Assembly: GCA_001795335.1 (NCBI GenBank) | Contig: MGOK01000117.1 | Coordinates: forward strand, 1-9,667 | Length of the DNA stretch: 9,667 nt | Source: Chloroflexi bacterium RBG_19FT_COMBO_55_16 | Lineage (GTDB): Bacteria > Chloroflexota > Anaerolineae > Anaerolineales > UBA4823 | Reading direction: 5' to 3' | Shown: positions 1 to 7,978 of the stretch, piece after piece | How the letters are laid out: each line of letters begins with the position of its first letter | Numbering within the stretch: position 1 is the first letter of the stretch | The notes under the pieces: model-generated | Told to the model about the DNA's origin: nothing | Databases searched by the model: none | Seen by the model: only the letters and a program-made list of their open reading frames with translations | Position numbers and translations under genes: made by a program

Positions 1-46
1 GAATCGAGACTTTGACCAATCCCGCGGAGTAGAAAAGTACGAATGA

Positions 47-490
47 TTACGTTATACTTGATTGTTCGAGAATGTAATTCTCCAACTTCTGTATTAGGAT
101 TTTTTGTTCAGAGATAATAGCCTTGACCAAATCCCCAATCGAGACGATGCCAATCAACCGGTCATTTACAAACACTGGAAGATGTCGGACATGCTTGGCA
201 GTCATTAGAGCCATACAATTTTCGATGGTTTGATTTGGGGTAGTATAGAGCACAGGTGAGGTCATGATCTCCCTGACCAAAGTATCTTTGGAAGATCTCC
301 CTTTCAAGATCACTTTTCTAGTATAGTCTCGTTCCGATATGATGCCAACCAGTTTCCCCGCTTCAATTACCAATAAGGCACCCACTTCATTGTCCGCCAT
401 CATTTTAATAGCATCATAAACAGATGCACTGGGCGGAATGGACCACATATTGTACCCTTTGACTTTTAAAATATATTCGATGGTTTTCAT
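47..490 (-). CDS. CBS domain pair protein
   Basis: A 147-residue protein made almost wholly of two CBS domains, at about residues 8-65 and 73-128. Each ends in the usual sheet-turn motif, GIISERDYTRK in the first and GIVSIGDLVK in the second, whose Ser/Asp residues typically bind the ribose of adenine nucleotides. A short amphipathic helix (SEQKILIQKLENYI) ends the protein. Stand-alone CBS pairs sense AMP, ATP or related ligands and regulate partner proteins in the cytosol; the partner is not visible here. The reading frame stays open up to an ATG at 578-580, but I chose the ATG at 488-490. It has a strong Shine-Dalgarno (GGAAGGAGGG, 499-508) 8 nt upstream, the conserved domain begins just after it, and the upstream ATG lies at the promoter -10 box. 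The gene appears monocistronic. The family call is firm; the biological role is unknown. Confidence 0.9.
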   Translation of the reverse strand: MKTIEYILKVKGYNMWSIPPSASVYDAIKMMADNEVGALLVIEAGKLVGIISERDYTRKVILKGRSSKDTLVREIMTSPVLYTTPNQTIENCMALMTAKHVRHLPVFVNDRLIGIVSIGDLVKAIISEQKILIQKLENYILEQSSIT

Positions 491-498
491 GTCCGAAT

Positions 499-508
499 CC
501 CTCCTTCC
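499..508 (-). promoter_or_regulatory. Shine-Dalgarno deciding the CBS protein start
   Basis: On the minus strand this reads GGAAGGAGGG, a near-perfect anti-16S match, 8 nt before the ATG at 488-490. It marks the 147-residue start rather than the in-frame ATG 90 nt upstream. Confidence 0.85.
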
Positions 509-571
509 ATTTTTTCGAGGCGGTCTAATTGGATAATAATTGTTCGCTTCAAGATTTATGTTACTTCTCAT

Positions 572-600
572 ATTATACAAATTTATTATCCCAAAATCAA
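572..600 (-). promoter_or_regulatory. Sigma-70-type promoter of the CBS gene
   Basis: On the minus strand, TTGATT (595-600) and a perfect TATAAT (572-577) are separated by exactly 17 bp. Transcription would start near 565, giving a leader of about 75 nt before the ATG at 488-490. The -10 box nearly abuts the upstream in-frame ATG at 578-580, so that codon could not be in this transcript. Confidence 0.75.
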
Positions 601-659
601 CTAGAAATAGAAGAAGAAATCAGTCATCGAGGAAGATTGTCAATTTGGATATCTGATGA

Positions 660-810
660 TGTTAAAAACCGCCCAGGTTATCCGTGATCGCTTGAACGCT
701 CTTAGGATCGAAACCTTGGCTTATTCAGCTGGTTAACTGGGCAATTTCCGTCGAATATACTTAGGAGCGTTGTATGTCCCGGGTAAACCTCCCGGGATAT
801 ACTTTTATTT
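660..810 (+). ncRNA. Candidate structured small RNA, family not recognised
   Basis: This interval between two minus-strand genes contains interlocking inverted repeats. Segment 695-706 can pair with 760-771 over 12 bp, two of them G-U. Segment 671-679 can pair either with 712-720 (one mismatch, extended by 680-683 with 705-708) or with 734-742 (one bulge). The 695-706 pairing crosses both, so the fold would be a pseudoknot. A strong hairpin with a T tract (772-810) closes it. The imperfect pairs become G-U on the plus strand but A-C mismatches on the minus strand, which favours a plus-strand RNA. A weak promoter may precede it: TTGTCA at 637-642 and TGTTAA at 660-665, 17 bp apart. An alternative reading is a minus-strand terminator after the esterase, since the 671-680 arm is followed on that strand by GGTTTTT. 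I do not recognise a known RNA family. Confidence 0.35.
772..810 (+). terminator. Rho-independent terminator, plus strand
   Basis: The arms 772-783 (GTATGTCCCGGG) and 791-802 (CCCGGGATATAC) form a 12-bp stem with one G-U pair and a 7-nt loop, followed by TTTTATTT. The T tract overlaps the stop codon of the convergent esterase gene. No T run follows the hairpin on the minus strand, so it terminates transcription coming from the left. Confidence 0.7.
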
Positions 811-1479
811 ATGGTCAACCGCTTCTGGGCCATGTTTTTTGAAGAACTCCCCCATTCCCCGGAAGCAATTAGCGCTTAATTTATGGCCAACATTCTCCTC
901 ACAATAAGTGACTCGGGCACCCGCCTTTTCCAAAATGGTAACTGCTAATCGGGCGCTAGTAACAGGCACTAGGTCATCCATCCGGCCGTGGGCGACGAAA
1001 ACATACTTACCAAGTAAAGGGCGCCCTTCAACGAGTTCTGAACTACCTTCTGGAAAGAACCCAGACAGACCCGCTAACGCACCCACTCCTGGTGAGTGAT
1101 ACAATGCCATCGAATACATCAAGGCTGCTCCCTGGCTAAAACCGATCACATTTACTTGCGAAAGATCAGCACTGGAAAAATTTTGAGAGGAAATCAGTTC
1201 TCGTAGAGCCTCCACAGATAGTTTAAAGTCTTCAAGACTCGGCCAGGATCGTTTTCCCTGTGGATGCCAGCCAAACCCTCCAAGTGGTGTTGGAAACAGG
1301 CCGCGCGGGGCTACAGTGATGAAATTGTTGGTCAGTCGGGAAGTGAAGATCCACATCGAATTTTCATCTCCAGTCCAACCATGCAACAACAATAACAGAG
1401 GATGCGGCCCATCTCCCGCTGGGATTCGCTGTTGGATAACCCAGCTGCCAACCTTTCGAGTGACTTGGGACGCATTCAT
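805..1479 (-). CDS. Alpha/beta hydrolase, carboxylesterase/phospholipase family
   Basis: A 224-residue cytosolic serine hydrolase of the small carboxylesterase / phospholipase family. The catalytic triad can be read directly: Ser115 in the nucleophile elbow GFSQG, Asp168 in HGRMDDLVP and His199 in NVGHK. The oxyanion strand LLLLLHGWTGDEN lies at residues 28-40. The length matches the family's usual 200-230 residues. There is no signal peptide. Members hydrolyse short-chain esters or lysophospholipids; the substrate here cannot be told. Its ATG overlaps the stop of the small membrane protein gene by 4 bp (ATGA at 1476-1479), so translation is probably coupled. It runs convergently into the plus-strand terminator at 772-810. 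The family call is firm. Confidence 0.9.
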   Translation of the reverse strand: MNASQVTRKVGSWVIQQRIPAGDGPHPLLLLLHGWTGDENSMWIFTSRLTNNFITVAPRGLFPTPLGGFGWHPQGKRSWPSLEDFKLSVEALRELISSQNFSSADLSQVNVIGFSQGAALMYSMALYHSPGVGALAGLSGFFPEGSSELVEGRPLLGKYVFVAHGRMDDLVPVTSARLAVTILEKAGARVTYCEENVGHKLSANCFRGMGEFFKKHGPEAVDHK

Positions 1480-1703
1480 TCCCGGTTTGCCTTTCTAGCC
1501 AGCCATTCGATTCCCCATAACATCACCCAGATGATGATCAAGGGTAACAGACCTAATGCCAGGCATATTAACCCCATGATCGCTGCACCATTTCCATAGA
1601 ATATGTAGATCAAACCATCGCCTACAAGAAACAAGAGCAATAAACCGCCAAGGATCAATCGGATGTTTGTTTGGTTTGCGTAACGGCGCAGATCACGAGT
1701 CAT
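1476..1703 (-). CDS. Small two-helix membrane protein, unknown function
   Basis: A 75-residue protein with a basic N-terminus (MTRDLRRYANQ) and two hydrophobic segments, at about residues 15-36 and 40-65, ending in a charged tail (ARKANRE). This predicts a two-pass inner-membrane protein. I do not recognise a family. Its stop overlaps the esterase start by 4 bp, so the two are likely one transcript. The frame extends upstream to a TTG at 1725-1727, but I preferred the ATG at 1701-1703 because it does not overlap the divergent gene. No good Shine-Dalgarno is visible for either start. The gene may serve as an accessory to the esterase, but this is only inferred from coupling. Confidence 0.7.
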   Translation of the reverse strand: MTRDLRRYANQTNIRLILGGLLLLFLVGDGLIYIFYGNGAAIMGLICLALGLLPLIIIWVMLWGIEWLARKANRE

Positions 1704-1709
1704 AGGATT

Positions 1710-2045
1710 ATGGACTGGAAAGTACAAGTCAAAACCGAATTAGATCTAGCCAGAGCGGCCCGGGAAGCCGGAAATGAAGGCAAGGCGCGTGTGTGTGCCC
1801 GTCGTGCCGCCGGGTACGTTATCGGTGAGTATCTTCGCCAAAGGGAATTACCCTCTGTCCGTTCCAGTGCTTATGCGCGCCTACAATATCTGCGGTCATT
1901 GCCAAATATCTCTCCTCAAGTGCGAAACGTCACCGATCACTTCTTGGTGCGCATCACTCCTGATCATACACTTCCAGTAGAAGTTGACTTGCTCTCTGAG
2001 GTCCGCTGGTTGGCATACGAATTACTCGCCGATATCATCGAGTAA
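1710..2045 (+). CDS. Small helical protein, HEPN-like, unknown function
   Basis: A 111-residue protein that looks all-helical, with no membrane segment or signal peptide. The N-terminal half carries an alternating Ala/Arg/Glu pattern (ARAAREAGNEGKARVCARRA), and the C-terminus ends in an amphipathic helix (LLSEVRWLAYELLADIIE). The helix pattern recalls HEPN-type four-helix bundles, but no diagnostic R-x4-6-H motif is evident, so this is only a resemblance. I chose the ATG at 1710-1712; a TTG at 1671 is in frame but would overlap the divergent membrane protein gene by more than 30 bp. The only Shine-Dalgarno-like bases are AGG at 1704-1706, too close to be convincing. It lies tail to tail with the 2052-2324 gene, 6 bp between stops. 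Confidence 0.6.
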   Translation: MDWKVQVKTELDLARAAREAGNEGKARVCARRAAGYVIGEYLRQRELPSVRSSAYARLQYLRSLPNISPQVRNVTDHFLVRITPDHTLPVEVDLLSEVRWLAYELLADIIE

Positions 2046-2051
2046 TCGAAT

Positions 2052-2324
2052 TTACCTAATCCCCCGCATCATATCGATCAAAGCCTTAGCCAATCGGCTT
2101 GCAGTCAATATAAAGATCACACCGCTGATAACGCCAACAGCTATCAACAATAGGAATTGAGAAGTTACTTTTCGGGGGAAACGAACGGTTGGCATCAAGG
2201 GGTCCGTCAGGCGTTGGCGTAATTGGTGAACAAACTCAGGCCTTGGATCCACCGCGGGGAAAGAAGTTTGCATGAGTTGTTCTAGGTCATCCAATCCATC
2301 TTTATTCACCTGAGAAACCATCAT
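2052..2324 (-). CDS. Single-pass membrane protein, possible anti-sigma partner
   Basis: A 90-residue protein with an acidic, soluble N-terminal half (residues 1-52) containing PRPEFVHQLRQRL, then one hydrophobic helix at about residues 54-76 and a short basic tail. It starts 15 nt after the stop of the ECF sigma gene. Its Shine-Dalgarno (GGGGAG, 2335-2340) overlaps that stop and sits 10 nt before the first of two tandem ATG codons. Genes directly downstream of ECF sigma factors often encode membrane anti-sigma factors that hold the sigma factor at the membrane. The zinc-binding H-x3-C-x2-C motif of the ZAS class is absent, so the anti-sigma role rests on position and topology alone. The gene itself is well supported. 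Confidence 0.7.
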   Translation of the reverse strand: MMVSQVNKDGLDDLEQLMQTSFPAVDPRPEFVHQLRQRLTDPLMPTVRFPRKVTSQFLLLIAVGVISGVIFILTASRLAKALIDMMRGIR

Positions 2325-2339
2325 TTTTGCCGTTCTCCC

Positions 2340-3029
2340 CTAGGGTAGCTCTTTTAAGTCCGTTAAGCCTTCCAGTTTCACCTGGTCAAACTCGAATCGC
2401 AATGATAGTAAAGTTCGATGGTAGAGGCTCTTAATCGCCCCTTCAGTCCTTCCCATGATCTGGCCGATCTCAGCATTGGAGAGGTGCTCAACAAATTTTA
2501 GGATTAATAGCTGCTGGCGGTCAGGAGGCAGGCCATGAATAACATTCATTAATCCTTCTCGCTCTTCTGTCTTCAATAAGGCGACTTCTGGGTGTTCGCT
2601 AGTATATCGGACAAGTAGAATTTCTTCTAAAGGCACCTCCTTCCTCCGGCTGTTATCGCGATGCCAGTTAGCTACCAGATTATGCGCGATCCGGTAAAGC
2701 CATGCTGAGAAGGGTAAACCACGATCTTTATAATTGCCAATATGCCGGAGCGCCCGGAAGAAGACGCGAGCTGTAAGATCCTCCGCATCGTGCTGGTTGC
2801 CAATGCGATAATAAATATAATTATAAATTCTGCCCACATAGCGCTCGTAGAGCACCCCGAAGGCTGTCTGGTCCCCTTGCGCGGCTGAGGTCAACGCAGC
2901 TTCATCGCTTAGTTCAAGCACAGTCCTCACCAAGTCGGCAAGGTGCACCAGTTGTAACTGATAACACCGCCGAGTAAAAATAGTTTCATCTAGTATATCA
3001 CGCACAAGTGGGGTATAATTAACCCCCAC
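2340..3029 (-). CDS. ECF-type RNA polymerase sigma factor
   Basis: An ECF (group IV) sigma-70 family factor, which directs RNA polymerase to a small stress or signal regulon. In the 229-residue form, region 2 spans about 55-130: a helix with GDQTAFGVLYERYV, then DAEDLTARVFFRAL and PFSAWLYRIAHNLVANWHR. Region 4 spans about 158-212 and carries the helix-turn-helix LSNAEIGQIMGRTEGAIKSL. There is no region 1.1 or 3. The start is uncertain. The longest frame begins at a GTG (3027-3029), inside the ssrA promoter and without a Shine-Dalgarno. The first 36 residues look unlike sigma factors, and the conserved part begins near residue 41. GTG at 2919-2921 would give a typical N-terminus, with GAGG just 3 nt before it. 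The membrane protein gene follows within 15 nt. Confidence 0.88.
   Translation of the reverse strand: MGVNYTPLVRDILDETIFTRRCYQLQLVHLADLVRTVLELSDEAALTSAAQGDQTAFGVLYERYVGRIYNYIYYRIGNQHDAEDLTARVFFRALRHIGNYKDRGLPFSAWLYRIAHNLVANWHRDNSRRKEVPLEEILLVRYTSEHPEVALLKTEEREGLMNVIHGLPPDRQQLLILKFVEHLSNAEIGQIMGRTEGAIKSLYHRTLLSLRFEFDQVKLEGLTDLKELP
3014..3019 (+). promoter_or_regulatory. -10 box of the ssrA promoter
   Basis: A perfect TATAAT lies 10 nt before the mature 5' end of tmRNA at 3030. A transcript starting near 3026 would need only a few nucleotides removed, as expected for RNase P trimming. The -35 region is poor (TAGTAT at 2991-2996, 17 bp spacing). The box is flanked by the inverted repeat GTGGGG (3008-3013) and CCCCAC (3024-3029). 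Confidence 0.7.
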
Positions 3030-3426
3030 GGGGATGACAGGCTTCGACGGAAGAGGCTGATCCCGGATTGCGAGCCGAGAGGCGCCGACCTCGTTAACTC
3101 AGCGCAAACAACAAGTGCCAACCGCACTTCCATCTCCGCTCTGCCCCTCGCCGCTTAATCGGCAAGGGTAAGAGCTTGACCCCGTTAGCGGGTCACGTCC
3201 GCCTACCCCGCTCTCCGGCCGGAGGTAGACCGGGCGAGATAATGTCGGAGTGCCGCACCTGACACCACTAACAGTGCGAAAGAGGGACTCTTGGGTCCCA
3301 GTGGCTGGCGTGTTGCCTGGCTTGTCGTTTATCCGGCCTCGCGTGAGAACTAACAAACGACTACGCTCGTAGATATCCGCGTATCGATCCTTTCGGACGC
3401 GGGTTCGATTCCCGCCATCTCCACCA
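3030..3426 (+). ncRNA. ssrA: Transfer-messenger RNA (tmRNA)
   Basis: tmRNA rescues ribosomes stalled on broken mRNAs, together with SmpB: it acts first as an alanyl-tRNA and then as a short message encoding a degradation tag. The 397-nt gene shows the hallmarks. The 5' end GGGGATG (3030-3036) pairs with CATCTCC (3416-3422) to form the acceptor stem, and ACCA is encoded at 3423-3426. The T arm is GCGGG-TTCGATT-CCCGC (3399-3415), and a D-arm-like stretch (ACAGGCTTCGACGG) follows the 5' strand. A tag frame at 3117-3158 ends in codons for LAA and TAA. The middle (about 3160-3340) is GC-rich with several inverted repeats, consistent with the usual pseudoknots. It is a one-piece, non-permuted form. 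It has its own promoter and terminator and diverges from the sigma factor gene. Confidence 0.97.
3117..3158 (+). other. tmRNA tag-peptide reading frame
   Basis: Reading from GCC at 3117 to TAA at 3156-3158 gives the proteolysis tag ANRTSISALPLAA (13 codons). It begins with Ala-Asn and ends in LAA, as in most bacteria, the signal read by ClpXP and related proteases. The proline within the usual ALxLAA ending is unusual. The resume codon is inferred: GCA at 3104 would also give an Ala-Asn start (ANNK), but that frame lacks a nearby stop. Confidence 0.75.
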
Positions 3427-3432
3427 TTACCC

Positions 3433-3470
3433 GATTACGGAGGCCTCAAAAACCTCCGTAGTCTTTTTTT
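3433..3470 (+). terminator. Rho-independent terminator of ssrA
   Basis: An 11-bp stem (3433-3443 with 3453-3463, one G-U pair) and a 9-nt loop are followed directly by seven T residues at 3464-3470. It begins 6 nt after the tmRNA 3' end and stops 1 nt short of the convergent methyltransferase stop codon. The T run exists on the plus strand only. Confidence 0.92.
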
Positions 3471-3471
3471 C

Positions 3472-4665
3472 TCACACATGGATGATGAATCCCTTAAGAT
3501 AACTTCCCTCTGGAAAGTTTAACGCCACGGGGTGGTCAGGTCCTTGATGTAAATGCTCAACAATTCGCGCGCTCACTCCTGCATCCAACGCTGCCCCAGC
3601 GACTATCTTTTGGAACAAATCCTCACTGACACCCCCTGAACAGGAAAAAGTCATCAAAATTCCACCTGGTTTTAATAACTTGAAGGCCAACAAGTTGATA
3701 TCTTTATATCCCCGTGCTGCCCTCTGCGCCTGAGCAGCGGTTGATGCAAATTTCGGGGGGTCTAATATGATCAAATCGAATGAGAGCCCCTGGTCTCGAA
3801 ACTTCCTCAATACTTGGAAGACATCCCCTGTGACCCACTCAGCGTTCTCCACTGGGAGTCCATTGAGCGCCAGGTTTTGCTGGGCTAATCCAAGAACCTC
3901 AGCTGACGAGTCGATCGCTACCACCTTTTCAGCGCTTCCCGCCAAGGCAGATATAGTGAACCCACCACTATAAGTAAAACAGTCAAGAACCTTTCGACCT
4001 GCTGCCAGAGCCCTCAGACGAGCTCGATTCTCGCGTTGATCCAGGTAAAACCCGGTTTTATGTCCATGGATAATATCCACCCCAAAGAATAAACCATTTT
4101 CCTGGATTTCCAAGCGTTCAGGCGACTCAGACCCTATCAACATTCCTGCTCGGGGTGCCAACCCCTCCAGGGTTCTTACCTCGGCATCAGAGCGCTCGAA
4201 GATTTGCCGGTGCCCACTAATTTCTAAAATTAATTCCACTAGGGTATCGCGCCAACGCTCGGATCCACTGCTCAGGCACTGCACCACCAATGTGTCCGCG
4301 TAACGATCGACGATCAACCCGGGTAAACCATCTGACTCTGCATTCACCAGACGGTAAGCGTTTGTTTCGGAACGGTCCACGAATTCTAGGCGCGCACCCA
4401 TCGCCTTAACAAGACGATCGCGGAAAAACCTTTCGTCAACCGCCTCCTCAGGATCCCATGACCAGATGCGCACCCGAATTTGGGAATGTGGGCTATACGC
4501 ACCACACGCCAGGAATCTCCCCCTAGAATCGACTACATCCACAGTGTCTCCCATTCCCCCACCTGCGTCAATCCCCTCCACACTTGCCACGGCACCCGAA
4601 AAAATCCACGGGTGCCGGCGTAAGAGCGACTTCTCCCGCCCCGGTTTCAACCGAACTATGGCCAT
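3472..4665 (-). CDS. rlmI: 23S rRNA m5C methyltransferase, RlmI type
   Basis: A 397-residue class I SAM-dependent RNA methyltransferase of the RlmI/RlmK group (COG1092); E. coli RlmI, which makes m5C1962 in 23S rRNA, is nearly the same length. An N-terminal PUA-like RNA-binding domain (about 1-75) starts with VRLKPGREKSLLRRHPWIFSGA. Residues 199-211 carry the typical IHGHKTGFYLDQR. The SAM-binding motif is VLDCFTYSGGF (226-236), followed by the acidic VVAIDSS (248-254). The catalytic region has LDPPKFA (301-307) and TFSCSGG (339-345), where Cys342 is the likely nucleophile. It sits 24 nt downstream of the PLP enzyme gene, with only a weak GTGAAAG before the ATG. It probably modifies cytosolic ribosomal RNA; the exact target cytosine is inferred from the family. 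Confidence 0.9.
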   Translation of the reverse strand: MAIVRLKPGREKSLLRRHPWIFSGAVASVEGIDAGGGMGDTVDVVDSRGRFLACGAYSPHSQIRVRIWSWDPEEAVDERFFRDRLVKAMGARLEFVDRSETNAYRLVNAESDGLPGLIVDRYADTLVVQCLSSGSERWRDTLVELILEISGHRQIFERSDAEVRTLEGLAPRAGMLIGSESPERLEIQENGLFFGVDIIHGHKTGFYLDQRENRARLRALAAGRKVLDCFTYSGGFTISALAGSAEKVVAIDSSAEVLGLAQQNLALNGLPVENAEWVTGDVFQVLRKFRDQGLSFDLIILDPPKFASTAAQAQRAARGYKDINLLAFKLLKPGGILMTFSCSGGVSEDLFQKIVAGAALDAGVSARIVEHLHQGPDHPVALNFPEGSYLKGFIIHV

Positions 4666-4689
4666 CTTTCACGCTTCATGCAACACCTC

Positions 4690-5901
4690 TTACGGAATCA
4701 CTCCCACCTGCTTCCCCGCCGCCTGGATGATGTTCATGGCGTGTTCGATCTGCCCTGGTTCATGCGCGGCGGTAACTGTAGCCCGCAGTCGAGCCAGACC
4801 GGGGGGTACCGCTGGTGAGACAACTGGCAGAACGAAGATATCCTGACGTTGAACCGCCTGTGTCATTGCGAAGGCGCTGTTGTCGTCACCACAAAGGATA
4901 GGCACGATCGCTGTCGAGGTTTGCAAAGTATCAAATCCACGATTTTGCAATCCCGAAATAAACTGTTGCGCATTTGCGCGGAGCTTCTCCACTCGCCAAG
5001 GCTCATCCAGGATGACTTTAAATGCCTCGTTGGCTGCAGCTACCTGTGCGGGTGGCAAAGCCGCGGAGAAAATATAAGCGCGACTGGCATGGCGCAAATA
5101 TTCAATCAACTCCTTTTTTCCAGCGATATAACCTCCCACCGATGGGATCGTCTTGCTCAGCGTGCCCATCTTGATGTCGATCGTGCCTGGCATATCAAAA
5201 TGCTCTTCTATCCCTCGACCTGTTTTCCCCAGAACGCCGATCGAATGCGCCTCGTCGATCATCAGCCAGGCGCTGTATTTACGGCACAGATCCACCATCC
5301 TTGGAAAGTCTATCGCGTCCCCATCCATGCTAAAAACTGCATCGGAGATAACCAACTTCGCTGATCCATCTTTAATGCTCTGCAACCGTTCTTCCAAAGC
5401 TTCCATATCATTATGCTGGAAACGGAGGAATTTGGCCCCTGACATCAGACAACCATCCACAATGCTGGCATGATTGAGTTTATCCGAGATGACATAATCC
5501 CCTCGACCAACCAAAGTGGACACGACAGTTAAGTTCGTCACATATCCTGAGGTATATGTGACTGCGCTTTCGGTTTGTTTGAACGCAGCGATCGTTTCTT
5601 CGAGTTCTTGGTGCAAGTCCAGACTACCGGCCAGAGTGCGAACACCGTGTGTCCCGGTACCATACCGATCAATAGCTTCTTTGGCCGCTTGATTGATTCG
5701 CGGGTGGCCGACCAGGCCTAGATAGCTGTACGAGGCGAACATCCCCATCTCGCGCCCTTTGACCATCACATGTGACCCACCGCGCAGCTCGGTGATCGGT
5801 TGGTTATAAAAATATAGATCAGCCTCTCGAAGGAATTGTAGCCGTTCCAAAATGGCGTTCATGCGGCGTGTTATCGTATCGTCTACTTGATGAATATCCA
5901 T
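4690..5901 (-). CDS. PLP-dependent alpha-oxoamine synthase (KBL/BioF-like)
   Basis: A 403-residue fold-type I PLP enzyme that condenses an amino acid with an acyl-CoA and releases CO2 or a ketone product. Visible landmarks are GTGTHGVRTLAGSLDLHQELE at 81-101, NHAS (143-146, His stacking on PLP), DEAHSIGVLG (216-225) and the Schiff-base lysine Lys250 in GTLSKTIPSVGG. A C-terminal LRATVTAAH (372-380) carries the substrate carboxylate arginine. The family includes 2-amino-3-ketobutyrate CoA ligase, 8-amino-7-oxononanoate synthase, 5-aminolevulinate synthase and serine palmitoyltransferase. The VRTLAG and TAAH stretches favour the glycine C-acetyltransferase-like group, while DEAHS is closer to serine palmitoyltransferase, so no symbol is given. 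No biotin, threonine-dehydrogenase or sphingolipid genes lie nearby. A good Shine-Dalgarno (AAAGGAG) stands 8 nt before the ATG. It follows ligA by 30 nt. Confidence 0.88.
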   Translation of the reverse strand: MDIHQVDDTITRRMNAILERLQFLREADLYFYNQPITELRGGSHVMVKGREMGMFASYSYLGLVGHPRINQAAKEAIDRYGTGTHGVRTLAGSLDLHQELEETIAAFKQTESAVTYTSGYVTNLTVVSTLVGRGDYVISDKLNHASIVDGCLMSGAKFLRFQHNDMEALEERLQSIKDGSAKLVISDAVFSMDGDAIDFPRMVDLCRKYSAWLMIDEAHSIGVLGKTGRGIEEHFDMPGTIDIKMGTLSKTIPSVGGYIAGKKELIEYLRHASRAYIFSAALPPAQVAAANEAFKVILDEPWRVEKLRANAQQFISGLQNRGFDTLQTSTAIVPILCGDDNSAFAMTQAVQRQDIFVLPVVSPAVPPGLARLRATVTAAHEPGQIEHAMNIIQAAGKQVGVIP

Positions 5902-5931
5902 TATGTCGCTCCTTTACCTTTCTGAGATGAC

Positions 5932-7976
<2,045 letters not shown>

Positions 7977-7978
7977 GC

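Noticed and set aside
491..580. A 30-residue N-terminal extension of the CBS protein
   Set aside because: The upstream ATG lies at the promoter -10 box, while a strong Shine-Dalgarno marks the ATG at 488-490.
1707..1732. A minus-strand promoter (TTGACT and CATAAT) for the membrane protein gene
   Set aside because: The spacing is only 14 bp and the -10 would end 3 nt before the ATG, too close for a start site.
3099..3356. An 85-codon minus-strand frame opposite the tmRNA
   Set aside because: It lies entirely within ssrA, whose structure and tag explain the sequence. The frame is a by-product of GC-rich stems.
4849..5364. A 171-codon plus-strand frame
   Set aside because: Antisense to the well-conserved PLP synthase; it has no Shine-Dalgarno or recognisable motif.
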